From assembly GCA_009741485.1 (NCBI GenBank), contig CM019217.1, positions 41,121,336 to 41,185,335 of the forward strand: a DNA stretch of 64,000 bases, written 5' to 3'. The notes under the pieces were generated by a model, which saw only the letters and a program-made list of their open reading frames with translations, ran no database searches and had not been told where the DNA came from. Shown one piece after another: positions 52,396 through 64,000 of the stretch. Both the position numbers and the translations under genes were made by a program. The stretch comes from Malurus cyaneus samueli. Lineage: Eukaryota > Chordata > Aves > Passeriformes > Maluridae. The first letter of the stretch is position 1. Each line of letters begins with the position of its first letter.

Positions 52396-55300
52396 ACTGG
52401 GCTTGTTCATTGCTCCTCTGCTTGGCTCAGAGCAGAACAGGAGACTGTAGAAAAAACTTGTCTTGTTCCTGTTTAAACACAAACCTTTACTGAAAATGGA
52501 TCAGGCTTGCCCTCAAAATCTGTTCCAAATATTTTTATTTGCTCTTCTCTATTCACAAGCCCTTTAGGAGTCAAACCCTTTGACACCTTCATGTGACAGC
52601 TGTTTGAAGCCTTTCTCCTGTGTAGGCAATAGCGCTTCTTCCAGTCCTCTCAGATTCCTTCCATTTAAATTATTCCACCCATAGAGGAGCAAAAAGGGGT
52701 GTCTTTGTTCTGTCAAATTCTGATTCATCTTAATCTCACCTCTGTCAACTGTACTGTGGAATTCGAGGAGAAAACTCAATTTTTTTTATAATCAAACCCT
52801 AAGAGGCTGAAGGAAATAAACATTCTCTAAGAATTCTTTCATTCTTCTACTTTAATTGTTACATATAACCAGAAATTACTTGCTCCTCAAATCAAATGTA
52901 ATTCTTCTAATGATTCCTTTTATTGAATATATCAACATTTCTGCTGTAACTCTGCTTTTTGAGTCAATAATCTCAATGTTTGAACAATTTACTATATGTT
53001 GCTTTCCTATAGTTCACAGCTAGGGAAATTAATTTAATTTTGTTCAGACTCAAAGCAAATGTTTGACTAAATGCAATTAGTTTACTGATACATGAACAAA
53101 CCTAGGACAGGATTTAATTACATTTACAGAAATTTAATCTAATGAATCAGGTTGATTTTTTCCCAGCATTTAATGGACCTGACCAGGATCAGTAAATCAC
53201 CTAAAATTCTAAAGCAATTTTTTCTACACTCCTCTTTGAAGGAACAACTTGTATAGCTAATAATAAACAGCTATATCCAGTTTGTACAATTATATGAAGG
53301 ATTTTTTTTTTCTTTTCTTACTTTACCCTTCTTCTGTGTTCTAGATTATGATCAAGACTGGCTTCTGTGTAACAACATTAATGTGTTTGCAGAAAATAGC
53401 TGTGTAATGAGCACATTAAGAGTAGATTTGCCACATTGCCTTTCTAATCTGGTGTTCTATCTTCAAAAGTGGCCAGTACTAACTTTAGCAAAAGAAGGAT
53501 AAGTTTTATTAGTACTGGATAAGCATACTAATAACTTCTTCAGATAATATTTCTTTAAAAATATTTACCTTATTGACTTGAATCACAAGAATTATTTCCA
53601 GTCTATCCGGCAAGTATAACTGTGTTTAACTTTACCACATAAATACCATTTTACCTTTTCTCCCACAATAGGATTGTAGTTTTACTAATACCTTGCAACA
53701 TAATTCTAATATTCTATTGAGAAATCAGTTTCTGGAGCTACACAAATATGGAAGGCTTCTTTTGTTCCTGTGCAACTGTCTATATATGTTGCCAAATTTG
53801 TATTGCTTGCAGCATTCACTAATAATAAACCATGGCTATCCTCTGCTCTTTCACTGGTCCCATGTCAATGTCTTTCTTTTTGAGCCCTTTTGATATTTCT
53901 AGTTGTTTTCCTTCTGCCTTAGATGTGTGACTCTTTATATTAGTTTCTCAGACTATAATATTTCAACTGCAGAGTTTTGACTCAAGCAACTTTATGCACT
54001 CCAATATTAAGTATTTTATAATATTAAAAATTCTCTATTTCTGCTCTGATTTTGTAACCTTATTTAAATAGGAAAAAAGCCTGAGTCCTGTACAAATCCC
54101 TAAACAGACTTTTTCCAGTTTACATATAATGTTTCCATAGTAAACTTTCAGTATGATAAATAAAAACTCAATATTCATTTTTTGTTTCTATAAAGAATCA
54201 CTATAACAATCAGAAGCAGAAATGTAACATTCTGCAGACTTAGAAAAAATATTTGTTTTTTTAAAATGCAAATGCAATAGACAAATGTTTTTAACAGAGA
54301 AGTTTTTGAATTTATTTTTTTAATCAGGTTTTAAACTATTGCCTAGGAGACAATAGTGTCTAGAAGGCAATTCCTTCAATTAGAATATGCTACCAATCTT
54401 TCATTATTATAATATTAATTGCAAAATTATACATTGCTAAAGCAAACAAGTATTGTTTTGACTTAAATCTTATTTACACAACATTAATGAAAAAATTACC
54501 AAGGCCATGTAAAATTTCTATTCAATTTTTTGCTTTGAGAAGCAAGGTGAATGCTGTATTTCCAGTACCCAGCAATTTAGCTTTCACTCAAAGGCACATT
54601 GCCTATGTTGTCACATGAATAATCACTATTCATCAAAATTTTACTTGATATTGTTAGCAGTCTATTGTATTTTAGAATTAAAATAGATTCAAATGCCATT
54701 TCTAGATTATTTCCATCTAGCAAAAACAGACTGATTATAAGAATCAATTTTTCACAATGTAGTCAGCTAGTGCAAACCATTATTGACCTAATAATTGCTT
54801 AGAAGTTTTTCCACTTCTTAGCGGTTTTTTCTCCTGGATTGTCATCTGAATTAGGCACCATTTGTTCTCTCTAAGGCAACCCAGAAAAAACCTATCATGA
54901 GCTCTGACTAAAAAGACCAGTATGAGATTTTGGGTTTAATTGATGTAGCTTAAATTTATGCACAGAGACTACATAGAATTATCAACAGCAAAAGAATTGT
55001 TGCTTACCTGAGAAACACTTTTGCAACCACTATGACACATAGATAGAGCTATTCTAAAATTCTTCAGATTTCTTCTTTCTTTTGGGTTATTTCAAGGCAC
55101 TTTCACATTCTCAGTGAGGCTTTGTTTTCCAAGCAGTTATTATAAACTAAGAGCAAGAAGTAGATCTTTTGAAAAATTTGTAGCATGAGCAAACAAGAAA
55201 CTGAGGAGAGAAAAAGGACAAAATAATCTGAAATTTTCCTAGATAAGTAAAAGGAAAACAAGAAAAACAAATTGTAGGATATTTGGTACACTTGCACATA

Positions 55301-57247
55301 TACAAAGATCCATACAATTATCTATGTATATACATAGTCACACATTAAGAAATATAGTCACACAGGCAGAAATACATACAGGTGTTTCCAGATAATGACA
55401 GAAAAATTATACAACTTGATGGGCTTTTTGTCTTTGCCACTTTCAGATTCTTTTTCACTGCTTCAGTTGCAATAATGTTACTATATTTTGGTTTATACCA
55501 CATAGCTTTAACAGGATTGTCAGTGCTTTTAAAAAAGAGTTCATCTAGAACTGTATTTTATACAGGGAAAATTAATGGAGATGAGGTCTTACAGACCTTT
55601 ATTTCCAATGCTATTTCCTGAGGAAAAAGCTTGGTTCAAAACTGTGATTGGTTTAACTTATAAGTAAAATCGCAAAGGTGATCACTATAATAATAAAAAC
55701 ATATCTTTACTGGTTGTTTTGGAGTACAAAATCTTAAGGAATATTGGCACAATGACAGCTAAACCCCTGAAGATCTGAGTATCTGCAAATGATTACAAGA
55801 AAATAAATGTCTGTATAATAAATGTCCTAATATAAGTTCCGCAAATTTTAATAGCTGCATGCATAGCAGTTATTCTACATCGCTGAGTCCAAAGCAGCTG
55901 CATAGAATACATTGAAGGCACATGCTAATTGATAAAACCATTTTTAGACTGATAAATAATCAGAAATATTCGTCAATTGTGGCTATATATGCAATTCTAG
56001 GCTGGTAACCACACTAAGTATGGATTAACACCAATTCCAAACCTGTGTGAAATTTTTATCCATAAATCAGAACTAAATATGAAAAACCACTGATGAAATG
56101 GTGGGGGACACAAAGGTTTGCAGAAAGGTGACAGGAATTGCCCAGGAGGCCACACTGGCCTTGGTAAGAAGGGCAGAGCAAAGGGCAGGTAGAGCAGCTC
56201 TCTGCCAACCCAGATGATCCATCCTACCACTGAGCGCGTGTGGAAGGGGTAGAACATTCACCAAGTGAAAAAGCTCTAGAAAAAAATCTTACTTTTGGGG
56301 ACTGATAATGGCAGGTGGACAAACACTTTCTTTACTTTAGGAACCAGAGAGAAAAGCAATTTTTAGTCTTCACAGGAAGATCAATTGGAAACCTTACAAC
56401 TAGCTTCAGCCTAAATGCTGCACAGACAAATTCTTCAAGACAAATTAACTTACAAGAATTAAAATAATGATAACCAGGATCTCTGCCCTTTTACCTGCTA
56501 AGTGCAGGCCCTCATCCTGAATTCTTTCATATCAAAGGGTTTGAAAAACTTTATGAAAGACCAATTAACTTTAGTGAAATTACTGTTCATTAACCCCTTT
56601 TGACATTAGAAAATAAAACACTTTAGAGAACTGATACAGAAATTAAATTTAATTGAAACTAGAAGACCTACCTCCTTGAAAAATATTTTATATCTTATGC
56701 CAGTAGTCACCTCTTATTCTAGTTGTCTGATTCTTCTTCAGCCTGCTTTTTCTCTGTGTAAATATGAAAGCAGTATTTACAAGGAGTTGTTAAACATTTT
56801 CTTTATGTGACCATGGCAACATTCCATGATAACAGCATATTTTTCTGGAAAACAGAATTAAATTGATCCATCTTACTGATTCTAAATAGCAGCCATTCAA
56901 TTAAATAGTATTATTCAAGTCAAAGAGAATACCTTTGTGAGAAACTAATTAAATGTATAAATAAATATCTACTTATGTGTTTTATATGCTTTATACAAGA
57001 AGCACCGTCTTAAATTCAGATCCTCTAAAAATGAAACAAGATTTTATGGTCATGAAATGGGAAAAAAAAGCAGGATGAAAGGTAATGAAAATTACAAAGA
57101 GCTAATGCATTAAATCTTGACTCTTTCATGCCAATTAGCTGAAACAACTTCAGGAGAAAACTGGTTCCCTCTTGCTGAAATGTGACAAATTCATGAATAA
57201 ACTCTTTAGTTTATGGGGAAAGCAGTAAGAATAGTGTGGTCATACGT

Positions 57248-57268
57248 TATTAATTAAGCTAATTAATA
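57248..57268. repeat. AT palindrome with homeodomain-type cores
   Basis: Arms tattaatta and taattaata around agc form a perfect 9+3+9 inverted repeat containing paired TAATTA cores. Homeodomain factors bind such cores, but the base composition here makes chance occurrence plausible. Confidence 0.5.
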
Positions 57269-59725
57269 GGCAATTCTAATAAATATGGAGAAATATAAGA
57301 AATACAGAACTAAGAAAAGAAAGCCATTTTTCAAAATCCCAAACTGCACTCTTAAGTCACAAATCTATTCACAGCTAAGTAGTGGAGACTTGAAACCAGT
57401 ATATCTCACTCCTGATGTTTATTTATGTGTGACATCAGTATGATTTAGACACCCAAATCCTACAACCATTCTGAAAATACCAGCCTGAATTATGGAGCTT
57501 TTGGAGCAAGATAAGCCCCAAAGCAATGTAATGCAACCACACTGACAATATCTAGAATTGTACTGTGTATAAGACATGCCAAACATTTGAGCTGAATCAG
57601 AGCAGCCACCTGTAAATAATACCCAGGCATGGTACAAGGTGCTCAAGGTACTATTTTACAAATAAACCAATGAAAACAACTCCCATTGTTATCACATCTA
57701 ACTCCTTATTTCCTGAGGCAACCTGTATTGTACAGCCCATTCCTTTCAGAAGCACTTTCTTATCAAATTGGTTAGATAACATTGACAAAACAGACTTAAA
57801 AGAAAGCCTACTTCAAAATCTCATTCTTCTTATGGCTACCAGCTCGCTCCTGTTCCAATGTTTGCTGTATTTGTTTCCATTGTCCTTGGTCTTTTGACTC
57901 TTGTGCATTTGCTCTTTGACTGGGACTATTTCTCGGTGGGATTTGACCAGCATTGTTTTAGTCTTCTGATAAATTTCTAGCAAACAATTATATGATCTAT
58001 GAACTACACAGAAAAAGACAGACTTTCAGCACTCTGGTGAAATGAACTCCCTACTTTTCTGATTACTCCAGCAGCTGCTGTCTAGACTTCATCTAGATGA
58101 CTAGAATTGAACCAAGAATTTAGGTCAAGGGTGTAACAGTGCCTTTTGTTTTATAAGTGTTTCACTATTTCAGCACTTGAGTGGAGCACTTTCTAATTCC
58201 ACAAATTCTTGAAATGTATTGGATTAAAAAGGCAAAGTTAAGTGTGGAAGCAACATGTGTGATGTGAGTCTGGTCACAAAGCAGAAAATAACCAAGGTAC
58301 AAGATTGGCAGTACACCTTTGTCAAGATGACTTTAATTTTTGTTGAAATTTCACAGATGGAAAGAGTGTTAACGTACCTCACAAGTCACTGTAGTACAGC
58401 CAGTGGCCTGGGCATCCTGTCCCAAAGAGATCCCAGTTTCCCACCACCTTGTCTGTCAAGTTCTGCTGCTTGCACAAATGTTCAATAGTGACAGCCCCAG
58501 AGCTCCTTGGCATCTCAAGTTTTCACTAAAACAAGACAAAACGAGCTTTGAATCTCACCATTCCAAAAGATGACATTCCAAACTGGATCAAAGTTCAGAA
58601 TATTGCAGGTTCAGATACTGCAGCACTTGTCTGATGCCCAAAACAATACATTGAATATCTGTCCCACACTCACAGAAAACACCAGAAGCTTTTCACATTA
58701 TACAGCTACAGACCCCAAACCACCTGGCTGAAGCAAAGTAAATTACCATACTGTCTGACATTATAAATTAGAGTCAGAAATTAACTGCTCCATAATTTTT
58801 GCCAAAGTTCATGGCTCACAGGAACAGATGGACTCCTATTATTTTTGTAGTAGGGTAGACTCCTGGTGCCATGGAAAAAAGAAAAAAACACTGAGATACC
58901 AATTTTTTTTTCCTATATCCACTGCATTTTCATGCTTGCATTAATTAGCCCTCAATACTGAACTAGATAATTTTCTACCTATAAAGTTATTCAAAGATTG
59001 ACTCCACGGAGCTGATCATCCCAGGTAGTTAAAAGTGGCTTTATGCAGCTGAACATCCCAAAAAGCTAAGAAGAAAAATTTTCATTCCCACTCAGTTGTG
59101 GTGCATGAAAATTATGAGAATAAATGACATTGAAGGACTTTCTCTCAAACCACTGAACAAAAATAAAGGAAAGAAGAATCTGAAGTAAGTTATCAGCTCC
59201 TCTTCACATCTCGAGAACGTATAACAAAATAAAAAAATTGCTGCCTGACTCAGTCTCTGTTACTTATTTTACATATTATTTAGTATTCTCTTTGAAAATT
59301 AAATAGTTTTCTCCCTGGATGTCGCTAAACATAACCTGAAGGATTGTTTTTAGCATTCTCACCTTGAACACAAGATCTTTCCTTTATACGTATTCTCAAG
59401 TGCTCATTCATGTGCCCACTCAAACACATTTTGTCTCAGAATGGAAATAGATTTACCTGGTGCTATACAAAGCCCACCTAAGTACAATAGGTTGGAAATG
59501 TTTGCCTCTCAGGCTTGCCTCCAATCAACCAAATGGAAAGAATAAGAATCTTTCTTCCTTTGAGGGATACTTTCACATATTAAAGGCAGAGTAATAATTA
59601 AAAATATACATAACCCCAAATTCGGAATTCTGTCCAATTCAGAACTTATTTAAGGCAAAATAGGCATTTTTAATACTGTGGAGTAATTTCACAAAAGTTT
59701 GGTGCATAAGGTATTGAAAAATGCT

Positions 59726-59741
59726 TCCCCCCTCCCCCCCC
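59726..59741. repeat. C-rich tract
   Basis: cccccctccccccc. The minus strand has two long G-runs split by one A, a possible G-quadruplex former. Confidence 0.75.
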
Positions 59742-60720
59742 ATCCAAATACATATTACCACCAGTTTTTTTAATATTATCTTTCTTTCCTCAAATAAAAC
59801 TTTCACTATGTTGAGATATCTGAAATGGAAAAAAACCTACTCTGAATAAATTTTTTCTTACTCAAAACATTCTTATTTAATCTGGCAGAAAGACACATAA
59901 AAATACAGAAAAAGGATGAAGCATCATTGAGGAAGTAACCAAGCCACCACTCTTTAAAGCTGAGTAACAATAATATTTTCTATCCAATTGGTGAGCCTAA
60001 ATGAGAAAAAATATCTATGTTAAATTGTAATATGCTATCAGAGAAAAAATGCCAATACAAAATGCAATTTTGATTGTAACTATCAGCACATGAAGATACA
60101 GAAATAACACCAAATGCATGACATACTTACTGGAGGCATTGAAAACAGAGAAAAGTTTATTGCACCAACTTTTCCAGAGATGAGCTACAGCAATCAATAA
60201 GAGATATTGCTGACCTTGCAGTGTATATAACATTCAATAAATATCTAGGGCAATCTACTAGCAATTTATTAAAATGAGTCTGTAACAACACTGATTTGTC
60301 TATTAAATTGAACATCTGATGTGCCCACCAATATCACTGCTCCCAAAGTTACAAAGAGAATCCTAAGATAGCTAGTAGAACAATTTCATTCCTGTAGTGC
60401 CAGTAAATTAGCATAGAAATGGTGCCAGTGTAAGTAGGTTGTTTAAGGTCTTTAAAAAAAGTAATGCCATTATCAGTACACTCTCTCACGTTGTTACAGT
60501 GAAACCAGTGTAAAAGGAGTCTACTGTCAATCACTTCTGTAAACATAAATTAATATATACATACACACAGAGAAGATGCAGGGATTTTGTATTTTTAACT
60601 GCAGTAGATTTAAGGCAGTAGAATCAGACAGCTTATAAACTATTTTTAGATCTGCGCCCCTTTTTTTTTTAAATTGAATACCTTCCTTCAAAAACACTCA
60701 TTGAAACAAGATCTCTTGGG

Positions 60721-60758
60721 GAAAAAAAAAAGAGATTAAAAAAAAAGAAAATAAAAAA
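60721..60758. repeat. A-rich low-complexity run
   Basis: Several A-runs of six to ten bases are interrupted by single G or short gat/t interruptions. Confidence 0.8.
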
Positions 60759-61071
60759 CCATACCAAAATATTGGCACACAAACCAACACACAAATGTGT
60801 GAGAGAGAGGGTTGTTCAGGCTAAAAAGTAATATATATCCTGGCACATGTGTGGTTAAATAAGAATGGCTGAAACATGAAAAGCAATATTTATGCTGTTA
60901 CAGGATTCTGCATTCTGGCTTTACAAGAACACATTGCGATAGGTTTCCATAATGTACCTGACTTCACATGAAAATTTCGCAGTATTTCTTACAGCAGCAA
61001 GGAAGCATGGTTAATGAGAAGGAATAAGTTGTTTATACTCTGCAGAAACATTCTAACTGCAAAATATATAT

Positions 61072-61108
61072 TAGTAATAATAATAACAACAACAATAATA
61101 ACAATAAT
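61072..61108. repeat. (AAT/AAC)n microsatellite
   Basis: A run of trinucleotides alternating between aat/ata and aac units, about twelve in all. It is probably polymorphic. Confidence 0.85.
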
Positions 61109-64000
61109 GGCCAATAGATCAGCTATGTTCAGGGTAGCCAAATAGATTTTTCTTCTGGTTTACCATGGAAAGAAGAATCAACTTACAAATCAACTCTGAC
61201 ATATATTTCTTTGTTTTTATGTTACTGCTTTTCAGTAATCCATGATTATTAGAGCATTTCTTACAAAGACAATAAGGACATAATTTAACCAGTACACAAT
61301 TAATTTTTGATCCTTTAAAACATGATTTAATTCAGTATATAGTTATTCATATGGTAATTTAAGCAAAGTGTCAACATTTGCAGCTCTCTCAGAACACATC
61401 AGTTCTCTTATTGATGTAAATATTCACTACAACAACGTATATATCAATGTAACTTGAATTTCAGGAAGGGTTTGCAGAAGAATAGCTAACTGCGTTTTCC
61501 CTTTCATTTTCATAACATGGATTTAAAGAGCTACAAATACACAATAGCAGTATTCATGTTCTGTCATAGAACATATAAAGCCCAAAATCTTTTGGTTAAA
61601 CAGGGTCTATTTTCTTGACTTAGAAACACATTTATGTTCTTGCAACCTACTTTTACCTCTTTCTTGTACTTGCAGCACTTGCCTCACTGTATATTATTCC
61701 CAAAATCTTTTACAAGACAACACACACAGAAAGCCACACTACTTAAACAAATATGCTCTTAAAAACACCAGTAATACTAATCAGTGTTCTGTTTATTCTT
61801 TACAGATTGCCACTAAAATTTAGCTTTTAAAATGTCACTATTTCTTTCATCAGTTCTTTACAATCCATATTACATTTCCAGTCTATTGGTAAATCTGGAT
61901 GACCCTTATCAATATTTTCCTATCCCTTTGTGTTAGCTCATGAAAAATTCATTAAATATATGCTTCTGTAATTAAATTTTTCAATAACACTAGGAGGGCC
62001 TTTTTTTCTTTTTTGTTTAGTTTTTTGTTGGTGGTTGTTGGCTAGTTTGAGGTCTTTGTTTAGGGTGGAGATACCTAGGTTTTATGAAGAGTTTCAGTTA
62101 GCTGGGAGTAGACTGTTACTTGGAGTTGACAGCACTACTTACAGAGTGGGGTAACATTTTTTAATTATATTGAATTCTACTGTATTGTATAGCTATGAAT
62201 GGAAGTGACATCCTCCTACCACACATTTAAGAATTATATGTTGTAATTCCACTGACTTCAGTAAGCTATTCTTGTTCACACAATCAAGATGGGGGTTCTT
62301 CTATTCACTAGATTTTTTAATTATACATTTGGGCTGAGATCCATGACTTGTTGACATTGTTCACTTCTTCTACAGGGTCTGGCTCACTGAATAAAATATA
62401 ATGAAGATAATAACAACAATCTAGATTACTTACTGTCATCATGTTAGATAAGCCTTTCAGGAATTTCTCTTTGTGGTGAATACCATGTTCAAACAATGCC
62501 AGAAAGCCTTTTATACTTTGAGTACTATTTACTTTTATTAGCCTTTTCTTTATGAGTGAAACAAAACATTAATAATGATTTCTCAGAACAAGATATCCCA
62601 TCAGTGTCATGAAGATTTACACCTCAAGGGCTTTGGAATAATTGTTCATGATTGTACAAGTTAACTGGATATACTGTGTTTGACAGCAATACACTTTAAA
62701 AAGTAGTTTATTTAGTAATAAAAATGTGATAGAATGGCTGAAGTGGCTCAGAAGTGGGAAGAATATTAATCAACTACCTCCCACAGTTTTACTTTCTCTT
62801 CTAGAGGTACTGCTCTGCCATTTGTCTCCAAATGGTAAATTGTACCGTTTCCACTATTTTTAAACCTTTTTTTAATAAAATAATTCTGTTCTGAAGTCCC
62901 AAAACCTAATTTAATCTCCTTACCTTCCACAGTTCATAATATTTCTCTGCAAAAATTTTAGACTTCTGATTCAATTAGGGGGGAAAAAAGCAAAATGTCA
63001 GCCTTATACAGGTAACTGAATAAACTTTTTATTCCCTCTCTCCTCAGAAAGATCAATCCATATGTGTGTTTATTTGTCCATTGCCCTGACATATTGTTCT
63101 GGTTGAAAAAACACCTTATTGGAAGGCAACTCTTGCTCTAAAGACCTTGAAAAGGACTGAAAGCCATGCACCTTCAGCTAAACATTCAGACCTGGATGTC
63201 AGCTGAAAACACTGGGAAAGGCAAACAAAAAGTCTCAAGACTGATAGTAAAGCGTGGGAAATTACTCTCATCAAACACCATCCTCAAAACTTCTGCTCAC
63301 ACACCCTGAGGAATTACTGGACTGCATGGAGGTGATGAACTTTGATGATACCAATTCTGTTTTGTTTAAGCAGAAGAACTTTAGTAGAAACAGAGGAGGG
63401 TTTTGTCAACTGCGGTTGACATGCAAGGCTGACACCACTCAGCAAAAATCTCAGCAGCTGAGATCGTTCAAGTTGCCTTTTTCTAAGGAGCTGGGATGGT
63501 CATAATCAGTGAGGAAACACAGGAAACACAGGCCTTTTGATACCCTAAATCCTAACAGGTAACAAGGCCACCTGTTTCTGCTGCCAGCTCACCACATTTA
63601 CAGGACAAAATATCTACCTCTGCTGCAGGGAAATTAATGTTCAACTGGAACCTCAATTTTGTCACAGCCAGAGACCCAAGAAACAGGCTGTGGTTTCAAT
63701 ATCTATGACATTTACACATGTAGAAATTGGCAGCTGTTGCTTTAACTACCAAAAACAACTGGGTCCATTGGGATCACCAGATTATAATCCTAGTAAAAAT
63801 AATGGAATGTGTTACAAGGAAAAAATGAAATAAAGTTCTATCAATCCTCACATCAATCTTAATTTAAAATCATATACTATGTATGATGTCGGTATTTGCC
63901 AGACTGGGAAAAAAGTTGAATATGAGCAATGAAACCAACACACCAGCTGAGCCTGGGCTTCAACTGAACCCTCTGCAGCAGGGTCAGGGTGCACCAAGCA

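Larger units (their letters stand above)
52396..64000. other. Single-copy region 3: no gene supported
   Basis: Strongly AT-rich non-coding sequence. It holds simple repeats (C-rich run 59726-59741, A-rich run 60721-60758, AAT/AAC run 61072-61108) and an AT palindrome at 57248-57268. Small frames are unrecognised. Confidence 0.55.

Noticed and set aside
1..64000. CRISPR array, operon, phage defence or other prokaryotic system
   Set aside because: There are no regularly spaced direct repeats, no dense long ORFs and no ribosome-binding-site pattern. CR1 and LTR content show an animal genome.

Overview
The window looks like non-coding vertebrate DNA, most likely avian. The clearest clue is a CR1-type LINE with the typical bird CR1 3' end (an 'attctatgattctata'-like tail after 'ccaacctaaa'). 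There is also a solo LTR whose TGTCGTGG...CCATGACA ends and 5-bp target-site duplication suit an ERVL-like bird endogenous retrovirus. Interspersed repeats are otherwise sparse and the sequence is AT-rich. I could not support any intact protein-coding exon, tRNA, rRNA, CRISPR array, operon or bacterial feature. Open frames are short, unrecognised and what chance would give.

The dominant structure is a direct duplication of about 19 kb. Bases 1-18987 reappear, same orientation and order, at 20166-39178. Each copy carries the same solo LTR (4962-6187 and 25127-26373), the same degenerate 5'-truncated CR1 (17224-18187 and 37387-38374) and the same simple repeats. The left copy stops exactly at a 25-N gap (18988-19012). 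A 1153-bp stretch (19013-20165) with no other copy in the window follows, then the right copy, which runs into unique sequence at 39179. Outside two patches the copies differ by roughly 0.5-1.5% by eye. In the two patches (about 770-890 and 3120-6230, with counterparts in the right copy) both copies are full of one-base insertions and deletions, as in long-read gap filling that was never polished. Together this suggests two haplotypes of one locus placed in series by the assembler, although a real young tandem duplication with a junction in the gap is not excluded.

From 39179 to 64000 the sequence is single-copy and AT-rich. It holds only simple repeats, a few motif-level candidates (a CTCF-like site, an AT palindrome with homeodomain-type cores, a 12-bp-stem hairpin) and unrecognised small ORFs. 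I found no undescribed biological system. The points worth checking are the assembly structure, which would create false paralogues or false copy-number calls, and the motif content of the LTR.
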